NCBI GenBank assembly: GCA_949298505.1
Contig: CASFWW010000009.1
Coordinates: 1-39,662 of the forward strand
Length of the DNA: 39,662 nt
Reading direction: 5' to 3'
DNA from: Ornithoclostridium sp949298505
GTDB taxonomy: Bacteria > Bacillota > Clostridia > Christensenellales > UBA3700
Shown: positions 1-8,579 of the stretch, piece by piece
Layout of the letters: each line of letters begins with the position of its first letter
How positions within the stretch are numbered: position 1 is the stretch's first letter
Program-made: the position numbers and the translations under genes
The notes under the pieces: generated by a model
What the model was told of the DNA's origin: nothing
Seen by the model: the letters and a program-made list of their open reading frames with translations, nothing else
Database searches by the model: none

Positions 1-47
1 CCGAGGGATTTTAAGTCCCTTGTGTCTGCCTGTTCCACCACATCGGC
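1..47 (-). tRNA. tRNA-Leu (UAA), partial
   Basis: The reverse strand reads as the 5' part of a leucine tRNA: acceptor strand GCCGATG, D-arm, then the anticodon stem-loop AGGGA-CTTAAAA-TCCCT with anticodon TAA. The variable arm, T-arm and 3' end lie beyond the left edge of the window. Confidence 0.85.
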
Positions 48-66
48 TTATATTTGACATTTATTT

Positions 67-95
67 ATTTTACCATACCGCCATTTCATTTGCAA
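67..95 (-). promoter_or_regulatory. Sigma-A type promoter of tRNA-Leu
   Basis: On the reverse strand TTGCAA (90-95) and TAAAAT (67-72) are separated by 17 bp and lie about 20 bp before the tRNA start, as expected for a stable-RNA promoter. Confidence 0.6.
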
Positions 96-254
96 TACTT
101 TAAAGAAAACGCGGTTTAAAAAATTGTCTTCTCTTTCACTCGTAGATAATAGCGGTCAGGACGCAGGAAACGGCTTTTCCAGTCATGAAGCGCAATCAAT
201 ACCATTGAGCAACAGAATTTGCGCTTTTCGCTTCATAGCACAACCGGATCAGGC

Positions 255-1652
255 TCACGTTCCTGAAACCTGCGTGCCTGTCCCGTCTGAAACATTTCCT
301 TGCACCACTCTCTTTTTCAGAATTTTCGGGAAAAATATCAGAAAAACCACGGTGGACAGTACCGCCCCTCCGATATCTGCAACGGGTTCGGCATAAAGCA
401 CTGCCTGCACACCGAAAAATATCGGGAGTATCAGCGTTGCCCCCAGATAAAGCACCAGTTTTCTCGTCAATGACAGCACTATGGCAAACTGCGGCTGCCC
501 CAGAGCCGTCATTCCGTCTACGAACGTATACTGAAAAGCAAGCGGTATTATCCCGATCATGAAAACGCGTATTCCCCAGACGCTTCTCTCCGCGACCGAC
601 GCGTTATCAGTAAAAAGATAGACAAACGGCTTTGCCACGACGAACGAAAGCGCGAACATCACCGAAGTAAACGCAACGCACATTGCCAGGATGCACTTCT
701 CCCCTTTTCTGATCAGTCCGACGTTGCGGGCGCCGTAATTAAAACTTATGACAGGCTGACTGCCGGTGCTTATTCCGAGCATCGGCATGGTTATCACTGA
801 CAAAAACGCCTGAACAACGGTGAAAGAACTTATCCAGGAGTCCGCTTCGTTGCCGCCGTATTTTTTCAGACAGATATTCCCGACAATGATTATTATGCTG
901 TCCGTAGCGACGATGAGAAAAGGTGAAATGCCCAGTCTGACTATCCTGAGCATGATCTTTTTGTCGTAACCGCCGAATGAAAGCCTGCATTTTATCGACC
1001 TGCGCAGAAGGAAAACCGTCACGAAAACAAACGATAGAAATTGCGAGATCACCGTCGCGAGCGCCGCGCCGGCAACGTGCATCCCGAACGTGAAGATGAA
1101 AAGCGGGTCGAGCGCTATGTTCGCAATTGCACCCGTAAGCGTCGTCGCCATTCCCACTCCGGAATACCCTTGCGCGATTATAAACTGATTGAGTCCGGTT
1201 GAAATCACGCTGAACAGCGTGCCCGCCGCATAAACGGACATGTATTGTTTCGCGTAACCGAAAGTGGCTTCGCTTGCGCCGAAAGTCGTGAGAAGCGGCT
1301 TCATAAAGCAGAACGTGACCGCCATTCCCGCCGCCGCCAGCACGACGAGCATCACGAACGCGTTGGCGAGTATGCGTTTTGCTTTCGCCATATCTCCCTC
1401 TCCCATAGACATCGCGAAAAGCGGCGCGCCGCCCAGCCCGACAAGCGAACCGAACGAAGAAAGCAACGTAGCGACCGGAGCGCAGACTCCCAGCGCCGTC
1501 AGCGCGACGTCGCCTGTCCCGGCAATATTGCCCACGTACATTCTGTCAACTATCGAATACAGCACGCTGACAAACTGTGCTAACATCGCAGGAAGCGTCA
1601 GTTTCAGCACTGTGGAAAATACCTTTTTATTACCCAGATCCAAAGCTTTCAT
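255..1652 (-). CDS. MATE family efflux transporter
   Basis: A 465-residue protein, full length for the MATE family, with about twelve hydrophobic segments in two similar halves. The N-terminal half carries the family-typical pattern 'LPAMLAQFVSVLYSIVDRMY' (about residues 20-39), and GxxxxxxQFIIAQG in the seventh-segment region. Members are inner-membrane antiporters that export cationic drugs, toxins or metabolites using Na+ or H+ gradients; the substrate cannot be told from sequence. The hydrophilic C-terminal tail is Gly/Thr/Ser-rich and unremarkable. The ATG start has only a weak Shine-Dalgarno (GCAAG). The gene stands alone, with 209 nt separating it from the glycosyltransferase upstream, so it need not share a transcript with it. 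Confidence 0.9.
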   Translation of the reverse strand: MKALDLGNKKVFSTVLKLTLPAMLAQFVSVLYSIVDRMYVGNIAGTGDVALTALGVCAPVATLLSSFGSLVGLGGAPLFAMSMGEGDMAKAKRILANAFVMLVVLAAAGMAVTFCFMKPLLTTFGASEATFGYAKQYMSVYAAGTLFSVISTGLNQFIIAQGYSGVGMATTLTGAIANIALDPLFIFTFGMHVAGAALATVISQFLSFVFVTVFLLRRSIKCRLSFGGYDKKIMLRIVRLGISPFLIVATDSIIIIVGNICLKKYGGNEADSWISSFTVVQAFLSVITMPMLGISTGSQPVISFNYGARNVGLIRKGEKCILAMCVAFTSVMFALSFVVAKPFVYLFTDNASVAERSVWGIRVFMIGIIPLAFQYTFVDGMTALGQPQFAIVLSLTRKLVLYLGATLILPIFFGVQAVLYAEPVADIGGAVLSTVVFLIFFPKILKKRVVQGNVSDGTGTQVSGT

Positions 1653-1861
1653 ATCTTGCCGCTGACATCATATCAATTAGTATTGACAATGTCAAACGTC
1701 GGAAACGATTGTGCAGACAATATTTGTTGCGACGCTTGATTCAGAAGATTACAGCGCTCACGCGGTCTTACGCAAAGACAACTCTTTTTAACGGGGAAAT
1801 ACGTATCGTTACTACGCGTTCAGAATTTCACGTTAATCGTCAGACAGGATTTCGCCTTCCT

Positions 1862-3142
1862 TTACCCCTGTTTTCCGTTACCGTCCACGGAATTCACCTT
1901 GTGCTCTATCGGCGCCCAGTCCACCTTGCGGGTAAGCGCCGCCACAGCGATCGGGACATACAACATTGAATAAACGGGGCGCATCAGCACCGCTTCCACT
2001 TTTCGCACGAACCTCATCTTCACATTCTTTCTCTCCACGAAAAGTATGACCGCAGTGTCGATATAAAGCGCAAGCAGGTAACCGGCGATCGCACCGAGAA
2101 TACGGTACAGCGCATAAAACGCGACGGGAGTGTTGAAAAACTTTATGATCAGGAACAGATTGGCAAGGACGTATACGCTGAAAAACACAGCAAATATCAC
2201 CATCCCCGCCACGCCGAGCAACGCTTCCAGACACGCCGCCCTGTCGGACTTCCCGTTGCTCAGCCCGTTGTAAAGCCTCTCGTTATACCGTTTGGAATTG
2301 TCGAAAAAGCCTTTTACCCAGCGTTTTCTCTGTTTTATCGAAGTTGCAAGATCTGTGGGCTGCTCGTCGTAGAACACAGCGTCTTCTATATATCTCGTCT
2401 TGTACCCGTTGATTGCCGCGACCGTCGTCAGTTCAACGTCTTCGGTCAAAGAATGCCATTTCCAGCCGCCGTGAGCACGCAAAATGTCAGCCTTTATATA
2501 ATAGCACGTGCCGGTCAAAAGGACGGTCGTCCCCTTTTCCGATTTCGCGAAATTTGCAAAACGCGAATATCTGGTGAACGTCAGCCCCGTATCCGCCGCT
2601 ATCCAGCCCCCGTTCCAGTTCTTGGAATTGCGGTACCCGACGGCAATGTCGTAACCTGTGTCGAGCGCGTCGTTGAGTTTTTCGAAATAATCAGGCTCAA
2701 GCACGTTGTCCGCGTCTATGATCACAAACGCTTCGTATGCCCTTTCCGAACGGTTCATAAAAATGTGATCCGTCACCTCTTCGAGAACGTAACCTTTTCC
2801 CGTTCTGTCAAAATTCTTTTTGATATAAATCTCCGCGCCGTATTCCTTTGCGATCGCGCATGTCGGATCGTCCGCCCTTTCAACGGCGACATATACGTCG
2901 TAAGCTTCTTTAGGCAAAGTCTGCTCTTTTATACATTTAAGCAATGTGCCGATGACTGCGCTCTCGTTCCGCGCAGGTATGATGACAGCAAATTTGTGAA
3001 TTTTTTCTGCCTTGGGAAGCGGCTTTTGCCTGCCGCCGAAAACACCTTTCAGATAGTTGACCACCTTGGGCAATCCCGCGAGTAAAAACAGTAAAACGCC
3101 TGTTGCCAACATTACGTCGAGTACGATAAACAATGTTTTCAT
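1862..3142 (-). CDS. Processive family-2 glycosyltransferase, membrane-bound
   Basis: A 426-residue protein starting at the ATG at 3142, which has a good AGGAG seven bases upstream; a longer in-frame start at 3205 lacks a comparable site. An N-terminal membrane segment (about residues 4-24) is followed by a GT-A domain with 'FAVIIPARNE', the DxD-type 'DADN', the acceptor-site 'TEDVEL' and the 'QRKRW' (Q-x-x-R-W) motif that marks processive GT2 enzymes such as hyaluronan or cellulose synthase relatives. Two to three hydrophobic segments form the C-terminus. It is expected to transfer sugars from a nucleotide-sugar donor at the cytoplasmic face of the membrane, toward a surface polysaccharide or glycolipid. 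The product is not identifiable, as no polysaccharide genes flank it. Confidence 0.88.
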   Translation of the reverse strand: MKTLFIVLDVMLATGVLLFLLAGLPKVVNYLKGVFGGRQKPLPKAEKIHKFAVIIPARNESAVIGTLLKCIKEQTLPKEAYDVYVAVERADDPTCAIAKEYGAEIYIKKNFDRTGKGYVLEEVTDHIFMNRSERAYEAFVIIDADNVLEPDYFEKLNDALDTGYDIAVGYRNSKNWNGGWIAADTGLTFTRYSRFANFAKSEKGTTVLLTGTCYYIKADILRAHGGWKWHSLTEDVELTTVAAINGYKTRYIEDAVFYDEQPTDLATSIKQRKRWVKGFFDNSKRYNERLYNGLSNGKSDRAACLEALLGVAGMVIFAVFFSVYVLANLFLIIKFFNTPVAFYALYRILGAIAGYLLALYIDTAVILFVERKNVKMRFVRKVEAVLMRPVYSMLYVPIAVAALTRKVDWAPIEHKVNSVDGNGKQG

Positions 3143-3547
3143 ATTATCTCCTGTACGCGGACGCGACCGCCTGAACGGTACTTCCGCATTTTTGAGTTTT
3201 TCCAAGCAACGGATAGTTATTCAAACCGCCGCAAACACCGCATTATTCGCACTCCCATGTACGATACGGTTATTTTAATGCATAAAACGGTCTTTGTCAA
3301 CAAAATCTACGGACAATATTTTTTCTTTTACAAAACGCTATTTTTGCGTATCGTATTAATCTTTTACGCCACTTTTGTCCATTAACTCAACCGCTTTAAC
3401 AGTAACACCATTGAAAACGACCTCTTACCGCCTCTATTTTTTTGCGACGCGCCGTATCAAGATCCCACCGCAACAATATTATACGGCTACCCTTCGAAAG
3501 TCCTGTTTTTATTTCTCCGAAACAAATAAAAAAATTCGCTAAAACAC
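3143..3547. other. Intergenic stretch, nothing recognised
   Basis: About 400 nt between the glycosyltransferase start and the tRNA promoter. It is AT-rich with several T-runs; no open frame with a ribosome-binding site, no RNA fold and no repeat was recognised. It should contain the leftward promoter of the glycosyltransferase. Confidence 0.4.
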
Positions 3548-3576
3548 TTTACAACGTAAATATTTTTTGATATATT
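3548..3576 (+). promoter_or_regulatory. Sigma-A type promoter of tRNA-Val(UAC)
   Basis: TTTACA (3548-3553) and TATATT (3571-3576) are separated by 17 bp and end 14 bp before the tRNA. The promoter probably also drives the Gly and Cys tRNAs downstream. Confidence 0.6.
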
Positions 3577-3590
3577 ATAAAAGCACTTGC

Positions 3591-3666
3591 GGAAGCATAG
3601 CTCAGCTGGGAGAGCACCTGCCTTACAAGCAGGGGGTCATAGGTTCGAACCCTATTGTTTCCACCA
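3591..3666 (+). tRNA. tRNA-Val (UAC)
   Basis: Complete cloverleaf: acceptor GGAAGCA pairs with TGTTTCC (one G-U), D-arm GCTCAGCTGGGAGAGC, anticodon stem-loop CCTGC-CTTACAA-GCAGG with anticodon TAC, T-loop GGTTCGAACC, discriminator A and encoded CCA. Confidence 0.95.
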
Positions 3667-3754
3667 ATTTCCGTTTCAAACGGATACCCTGTGAGCATAA
3701 CGTCAATAATCCGACATATAGTTAGATAGGACGTTATACTCATGCAAAGGGTGT

Positions 3755-3875
3755 GCGGGAGTGGCTCAGTGGTAGGATGCGCCCCTTGCCAAGGCAAATG
3801 GACGCTCGGCAAAGCCTCGCTAATACACGCGAGTTTATAGGATCTCTGAGTAACAACCATCTCGTATCCCGCTCA
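3755..3875 (+). pseudogene. Decayed tRNA-Gly copy with two insertions
   Basis: It starts like the intact tRNA-Gly at 3900 (GCGGGAGTGGCTCAGTGGTA) and keeps the CCTTGCCAAGG anticodon-arm core, but then carries an extra block of roughly 28 nt before CGCGAGTT and a second one of roughly 22 nt inside the T-arm. It ends in a degraded TCCCGCTCA. It cannot fold as a normal tRNA. The same inserted block recurs in the remnant at 4194. Confidence 0.75.
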
Positions 3876-3899
3876 GTTAAAACTTAATACCGTATATGT

Positions 3900-3974
<75 letters not shown>

Positions 3975-4077
3975 AAATAATAATTTTGCGGGAACGAGAT
4001 TTTTTGCGGTATGCACTAACCTCGTCAGATGCAGAAAGTTTCTTAGCAAACAACTGCGATACCCGCTCCATATATGT

Positions 4078-4152
4078 GGCGCTATAGCCAAGTGGTAAGG
4101 CAAAGCTCTGCAAAAGCTTCATTCCCCAGTTCAAATCTGGGTGGCGCCTCCA
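4078..4152 (+). tRNA. tRNA-Cys (GCA)
   Basis: Complete cloverleaf: acceptor GGCGCTA pairs with TGGCGCC, anticodon stem-loop AAGCT-CTGCAAA-AGCTT with anticodon GCA, T-arm CCCAGTTCAAATCTGGG, discriminator T and encoded CCA. Confidence 0.94.
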
Positions 4153-4185
4153 AAAGCGAGTCGATATCGGCTCGCTTTTTTCTTT
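4153..4185 (+). terminator. Rho-independent terminator of the tRNA cluster
   Basis: AAAGCGAG pairs with CTCGCTTT around a short self-complementary loop and runs into TTTTTTCTTT directly after the tRNA-Cys CCA end. Confidence 0.8.
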
Positions 4186-4193
4186 ATCTTTAC

Positions 4194-4288
4194 TGCCCTG
4201 TCAAGGCAAACGGACGCTCGGCAAAGCCTCGCTGATTCACGCGAGTTTATAGGATCTCTGAGTAACAATCATCTCCTCTCCCGCTCCA
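4194..4288 (+). pseudogene. 3' remnant of a tRNA-Gly copy
   Basis: It lacks the 5' half (acceptor and D-arm) but matches the inserted block and 3' half of the decayed copy at 3755-3875 with only a few substitutions, ending in CTCCCGCTCCA. It lies behind the tRNA terminator and is probably not transcribed. Confidence 0.75.
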
Positions 4289-4295
4289 TATATCT

Positions 4296-4350
4296 GGCGC
4301 TATAGCCAAGTGGTAAAACATGTCTGCAAAAGGTTCATCCGGGTGGCGCC
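4296..4350 (+). pseudogene. Truncated tRNA-Cys copy
   Basis: It begins GGCGCTATAGCCAAGTGGTA exactly like the intact tRNA-Cys and ends GGTGGCGCC, but only about 55 nt separate the ends. The anticodon stem is damaged and most of the T-arm is deleted, so it is a non-functional remnant. Confidence 0.8.
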
Positions 4351-4432
4351 GGGTCAAAACCGTTCTCTTTTGTCCGTCAGCTCCGGATGAATAATATTGA
4401 CGTAAATGCCGTATCGGTTTATTATTAAATAT

Positions 4433-5284
4433 ATGAATTACGACGCGCTATACAAAAACCTTAATCTCGACAAAGATCTCATTTCTTCCGCGCTTGAGCT
4501 TTGCTATGCGGATAAAACGCGCTTCGATAAATTTAAAACCTGTCTGTTAAAAGGAAAAAGCGGAAAATTGAAAAAGCTGAGCGCGCTTGAAAAACTGGCG
4601 GCTGTGCTTTACGCTCTGCCCGACGTTTATGAAAATTACAAGAAAAACGGCATTCCGGATGAGATCTTTTTCGATACTTTTTCAGATATAAAGATATGGT
4701 GCGACAACGCCTTTGAGCAGTACGGCGTAAAAGGTCTGGTCAATATCCACTGGATCGCAAAGCATCTTTCCATGAAAATTTTCAGGATAGGCAGATTGCA
4801 ATACGAGTTTTCGCGTTTTGCGATCCTTCCTCACGCAGGCATAATGAACATACTGAAATGTCCGTTCTGCCTGGGCGAAAGATGCATCACTCTGCACATC
4901 CCGCAAGGCGAAAAACTGGATATGTGTCGCTGTGCTGACTCTCTTGAACGCGCAAACGCGTTTTTTGAAAAGTACTATCCCGGTTACAAATACCGCTGTT
5001 ATACCGTGATAACCTGGCTTCTCAACCCCGACCTTGAAAGCGTACTGGGGAGAGACAGCAACATCGTAAAATTCGGCAAGATGTTTACCCTGCTCGGCAG
5101 AGTGCCGGACAGCGATATGAACGAGCGCCGCGTGTTCGGTTACAAAAAAGACCGCGTGAATTACGTCGCCGACAACGCGCTGAGGAAGTACACTCTGGAC
5201 CGCATAAGCAAAGGAAAACCGCTGTATTCCTACAACGGTTTCCTGGACCGTCATTTAATACAGCAAGACGCGGAAAGTCGTTGA
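4433..5284 (+). CDS. Acyltransferase domain-containing protein (NAT_N + GNAT-like C-terminal)
   Basis: About 283 residues from the ATG at 4433; a start nine codons earlier (4406) is possible, and neither has a clear Shine-Dalgarno. The N-terminal half (to about residue 135) resembles the helical NAT_N domain, with 'IWCDNAFEQYGVKGLVNIHW'. The C-terminal part has the pattern of the GNAT-like C-terminal domain of Clostridia 'acyltransferase domain-containing' proteins: 'LHIPQGEKLD', 'SLERANAFFEKYYP', 'TWLLNPDLESVLG', 'SNIVKFGKMF'. Members are presumed acyl- or acetyltransferases of unknown substrate. No linked pathway gene gives a clue. The family call is from memory of these motifs, so it is good but not certain. 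Confidence 0.7.
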   Translation: MNYDALYKNLNLDKDLISSALELCYADKTRFDKFKTCLLKGKSGKLKKLSALEKLAAVLYALPDVYENYKKNGIPDEIFFDTFSDIKIWCDNAFEQYGVKGLVNIHWIAKHLSMKIFRIGRLQYEFSRFAILPHAGIMNILKCPFCLGERCITLHIPQGEKLDMCRCADSLERANAFFEKYYPGYKYRCYTVITWLLNPDLESVLGRDSNIVKFGKMFTLLGRVPDSDMNERRVFGYKKDRVNYVADNALRKYTLDRISKGKPLYSYNGFLDRHLIQQDAESR

Positions 5285-5297
5285 CTTTCCGCGCCTT
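5269..5297 (+). terminator. Stem-loop overlapping the end of the acyltransferase gene
   Basis: CGCGGAAAGTC (5269-5279) and GACTTTCCGCG (5283-5293) form a perfect 11-bp stem with a 3-nt loop that includes the stop codon. The following T-tract is short (CCTTTC), so termination is likely but not certain. It could also protect mRNA ends from the convergent gene. Confidence 0.5.
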
Positions 5298-5331
5298 TCG
5301 CATAACTTATAAGGCATTTATTTAAAACCCA

Positions 5332-6364
5332 TCAATTTACTTGCTTTTTGTCCGCCGAAAATATTCTTAAGGTTTCCGGCAACACGTACGCCGCAAAGAA
5401 CACTGCAGAAGCGGCCGCCCAAAGCAAACACGAATATGCGCTGTACATATCCACGGCGCACCAGATAAGGTACACGAGCGACACAACTCCCCAATATATG
5501 CACACAGAATCGGCAGTCAGTTCACAGCAGATATATCTTTTCTTCTTCAACGTTTCAGCGCCGTACGCATACGCCCCGGTAAAGCTCTTTACTCCGATGT
5601 ATATTGCGGTGGAAACAAACGCCGTGACGATCCCGATAACCACAAACCAATCCGCGATCACCTGCGGAGAAACGCCTATCGCGGGAACGGCTACCGCCGC
5701 CACGCCGAACATTGCGGAAATCGCCGAAGCTATTTTCAATAAATGCGAATATGTGCTTTTATCCTCAAGCAAGGTTTTTTCGCTCTTGCGCATAGACGAA
5801 ATTGTAAACCAATACGCCCACACCCACGAACCAGCGCAAAGAATATGCCGCATATCGTATTCTGATTCTCGGAAAACATCTGGCTGTTCGCTTGTTCGAT
5901 ATAAAACTCAAACCTCTCCTGCCATACGAAATCATCAACATAGTCGGATCCGTTTAATTGATTCCAGTTTTCGATGAACTCTTTCAAAGTCATCAGTTCG
6001 CGCTCGCCTGCCTCCTTGACGGCAACTATCACGACGGCACAGGCGAAAAACAAAAGGCACGCAAACGCCCTTCTTATTATCGAATATAAAATGTATTTTC
6101 GCCTGTCGGAAGCGAACGCAGCATCGTGAGCCGCCTGCCCGCTTATCTCCACCGGCGTTTCTTCCGTGACCTCGTCCTTCAGAAGATAATCCAGAGACAC
6201 GCCGTAAAAGTTGCTAGCTGGATCAGCTTCGACAGCTCAGGCGCGCATTGAGCGCTCTCCCACTTTGAAACGGATTGTCTTGAAACGTCCATCTTGTCTG
6301 CAAGTTCTTCCTGCGACAGCCCGGCTTTTTTTCTGAGTTTTATTAATTTATCGGCTAAAATCAT
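5332..6364 (-). pseudogene. Frameshifted XRE-type regulator with membrane C-terminus
   Basis: A strong ribosome-binding site (GAGGAGGTGG) precedes an ATG at 6364 and a classic helix-turn-helix (MILADKLIKLRKKAGLSQEE, then VSRQSVSKWE). A missing base near 6213 shifts the frame: the expected 'LIQLA-NFYGVSLDYLLKDE' is split between two frames. The second frame (from about 6200) gives a membrane segment and a loop, then breaks again at about 5780-5840, where a hydrophobic stretch (VGVGVLVYNFVYAQE) lies in a third frame. The rest (to 5332) encodes four or five membrane segments with the KKRYIC...IYW pattern of Bacillota membrane-tethered XRE regulators. At least two lesions make it a pseudogene, unless sequencing errors are involved. 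Confidence 0.75.
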
Positions 6365-6514
6365 AAGCCACCTCCTCTTGTTCTACACTTAGATAATATC
6401 AAAACACAAGCGGACTTTGCAATAAACCTCAGCTTTGCAATTTGTCAACTTCAGGTTACGTAAAACAAAAAACGACCTTTTGCAACGTGCGCGCCACCAA
6501 AGACCAAATAAAAA

Positions 6515-6592
6515 GCGACCCGGCGGCATCCGGAGTCGAACCGAAGACTTCGGGCTATTGACCCGACGAACCGTTCCCTTGACCGTAGTCGC
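6515..6592 (-). pseudogene. Degenerate tRNA-like sequence
   Basis: The reverse strand shows an anticodon-like stem-loop (TCGGG-TCAATAG-CCCGA) followed by a T-arm (TTCGG-TTCGACT-CCGGA), with GCGAC/GTCGC closing the ends. The D-arm is not normal, position 33 is C rather than T, the acceptor strand is displaced by 7 nt and there is no CCA. It looks like a tRNA remnant, possibly now a stem before TTTTT. Together with promoterless AT-rich sequence it fills the 395-nt gap 6365-6759. Confidence 0.4.
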
Positions 6593-6759
6593 AATTTGAG
6601 TATACCAATCCATTTTTAATATGTAAAACGTTTTGAAAAACTTCTCTTTCACAGGTCTTAACTGCGGACTGATATCAAAAATATAATTTTTTTCAAATTC
6701 TTACAAAAATACTATTGCTTTTTACGCCCGATTTTATTAAAATAGATTTGTAACTTCGG

Positions 6760-6834
6760 AGATATAGCTCAGTTGGTTAGAGCGCTGTGTTCACATCGCA
6801 GAGGTCGCGGGTTCGAGCCCCTCTATCTCCACCA
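6760..6834 (+). tRNA. tRNA-Val (CAC), integration target
   Basis: Complete cloverleaf: acceptor GGAGATA pairs with TATCTCC, anticodon stem-loop CTGTG-TTCACAT-CGCAG with anticodon CAC, T-arm with GGGTTCGAGCCC, discriminator A and encoded CCA. Its last 17 nt are repeated at 18941-18957, so the mobile element restored the tRNA 3' end on integration and moved the original terminator to the far side (18964-18989). Confidence 0.95.
6818..6834 (+). repeat. attL (17-bp core, tRNA-Val 3' end)
   Basis: CCCCTCTATCTCCACCA, identical to 18941-18957. It lies 90 bp before the end of the integrase gene. Confidence 0.9.
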
Positions 6835-6923
6835 CTTTATAAAATAGCTTTGAAAACGGCACGAATTGAGAGAAAACGGCGATTTCAGAGCTCTTTTTTT
6901 TTGCGTTTTTTGGCAAATTTGTG

Positions 6924-8120
6924 TCAGGATTTGTGTAAACCGTTTTTGATATCGACGTTTTCACGTTCGAACTCTTTGTTTATATTTATATAATAGCTCA
7001 GAGTGGTATTTATGGACGAGTGACCCATCCAAAGCGCTGTCTGCTTTGAGGAGATCCGCGCTTCCTCGCAGCGAGTGGCGAAAGTGTGCCTCAGACAGTA
7101 CATATTTTTCGTTATCCCTGCCGCTCTGCAGATCTCCCGATACTCTTTGACTGCCGTGTGCTTATTCACCTTGCCCAGGATCGGGATCTCCGAAGATCCT
7201 CTGTGCTTGTCCGCAAACTCTTTGAACTCTGAAAAGATAGGAACGCGCCGGATCTTGTTCGTCTTCGTCGGGATCAGATTGCCGAGATCGTCTATCGAGT
7301 GTCTGACCTCGATATAGTCTTCGTAAATATCGCACGGTGCAAGCGCTTTTGCCTCTGACGTTCGCAATCCCTCATAAAGCATGAGCCAAAAAATAACGGC
7401 GCAGTCGTAATTTTTAGCCAGGGCGATGAATCGTTCCTCTTCTTCCCGGGTAAATGCATGACGTTCTTCCGTCTTGTGTTTCGGCGCGGAGATCTTATCC
7501 ATCGGATTGACCGCTATCAGATCGCGCCGCAGCGCAGTCCTGAAAATATCGCTGAACATTTGATAAGTCGTTTTTCTAATCTTCGACGAATCGATTGCCA
7601 GGATCGAAGCGCGAATCTCGTCTGCAGAGATCTTTTTTATCTCGCGATCATCGAACTGCGACAGATGATTTTTGTGCATGATCTCGTAAAAGCGTATCGT
7701 GCTCGGCTTGCAAGTCGGAACTTTTTCTTCCTTCAGCCAAGTATGGAAAAACGCTCCGAACGTAAGCGTGCTTGCCGGGGCGCTGAGCTGCTTGATCTTT
7801 TGCGCTATCAGTCGCTTATTGTCCGCGAAGGCTTTCAACTTGTCATAGCACTCTGACTGCGTTCTGCCGTAGATATCGTGATACTTGCACGGCGCAAGCG
7901 TATATCTCGCGTACCACCTCCCGTCTTTCCTTCGTTTGATTTGAACTTTTTGATATTTCATTGTAGATTCCTCCGTATTAACATCGGAATCTCGTGAGCG
8001 CGATAAAAAATCGTCTTCTTTTGCTTGCTGGTAGGCTAAGTAGCAGCTTAGTTTCATTGCAAGCTCGTCAAGAGTCTTAACGAGCTGATTCAAAAATTCT
8101 TTCGTTTCTTCGTCCAACAT
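6924..8120 (-). CDS. Tyrosine recombinase (phage-type integrase)
   Basis: A 398-residue integrase starting at the ATG at 8120 behind a perfect AGGAGG. It has an arm-binding N-terminal region (about 55-110, with 'RRKDGRWYARYTL'), a SAM-like core-binding domain (about 115-215) and a catalytic domain. Visible catalytic residues are Arg253 in 'GLRTSE', a Lys in the 'TKTNKIRRVP' hairpin (286 or 289), Arg344 in 'YCLRHTFATR', His367 in 'WMGHSS' and Tyr376/377 in 'SYY'. The first His of the usual H-x-x-R box is a Tyr here (position 341), a tolerated but less common variant. The first 50 residues are an unusual helical extension. It lies beside attL and must insert and excise the element at tRNA-Val(CAC). 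Confidence 0.95.
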   Translation of the reverse strand: MLDEETKEFLNQLVKTLDELAMKLSCYLAYQQAKEDDFLSRSRDSDVNTEESTMKYQKVQIKRRKDGRWYARYTLAPCKYHDIYGRTQSECYDKLKAFADNKRLIAQKIKQLSAPASTLTFGAFFHTWLKEEKVPTCKPSTIRFYEIMHKNHLSQFDDREIKKISADEIRASILAIDSSKIRKTTYQMFSDIFRTALRRDLIAVNPMDKISAPKHKTEERHAFTREEEERFIALAKNYDCAVIFWLMLYEGLRTSEAKALAPCDIYEDYIEVRHSIDDLGNLIPTKTNKIRRVPIFSEFKEFADKHRGSSEIPILGKVNKHTAVKEYREICRAAGITKNMYCLRHTFATRCEEARISSKQTALWMGHSSINTTLSYYININKEFERENVDIKNGLHKS

Positions 8121-8203
8121 AAAATTCCTCCTGAAATAAAGTAATTTTATGTTAGCACTCTCTATTACAGATTTTTATTCAAATTTGCGACCCTGTCGCA
8201 AAT

Positions 8204-8554
8204 TCAGATTCCTTTGATTTCAGAGTCGTATAATGCCGCAACGTAGACAAGTGCAAGCGCCTGTCTTCGTTCGTTCAAAGCGTGGAACATCTTGATCATT
8301 TTCCATTCGTTATCAGAAAAATCATACTGTTGATTAATAACGATAGATCCGTCTTCGCTTTCTCTGCCCAACAGATAGTCCACCGAACAGCCAAAACAGT
8401 CAGCTAATTTAATTAATAATTCTATGTTCGGCTCATTGTATGCCGTTTCAAGTTTACTGATTTGTCGTTTATCAATTTGCAACTCATCTGCGAGTTTTTC
8501 CTGCGTAAGATTTGCAGACTTGCGTAAATTGCGTAATATTTCGTTAAACTTCAC
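8204..8554 (-). CDS. XRE-family repressor of the element
   Basis: 116 residues from a GTG start at 8554 preceded by GAGGTG; no ATG lies nearby. An N-terminal Cro/C1-type helix-turn-helix (about residues 5-62: 'LTQEKLADELQIDKRQISKL', 'VDYLLGRE') is followed by a short helical C-terminus, likely for dimerisation. It is divergent from the long operon and separated from it by 116 bp holding three similar repeats, one of them between the -35 and -10 boxes. This suggests that it represses the operon, and perhaps its own gene, in the lysogenic state. No protease or RecA-cleavage domain is seen, so induction may need another signal. Confidence 0.85.
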   Translation of the reverse strand: MKFNEILRNLRKSANLTQEKLADELQIDKRQISKLETAYNEPNIELLIKLADCFGCSVDYLLGRESEDGSIVINQQYDFSDNEWKMIKMFHALNERRQALALVYVAALYDSEIKGI

Positions 8555-8579
8555 GTTATCACCTCAATATTACGATACT

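Larger units (their letters stand above)
4062..4316 (+). repeat. 37-nt direct repeat (4062-4098 and 4280-4316)
   Basis: The end of a tRNA-Gly copy (CCCGCTCCA), the spacer and the first 21 nt of tRNA-Cys occur twice with a single mismatch (G/C in the spacer). This marks a tandem duplication of the Gly-Cys tRNA unit, whose right-hand copy has decayed. Confidence 0.8.
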
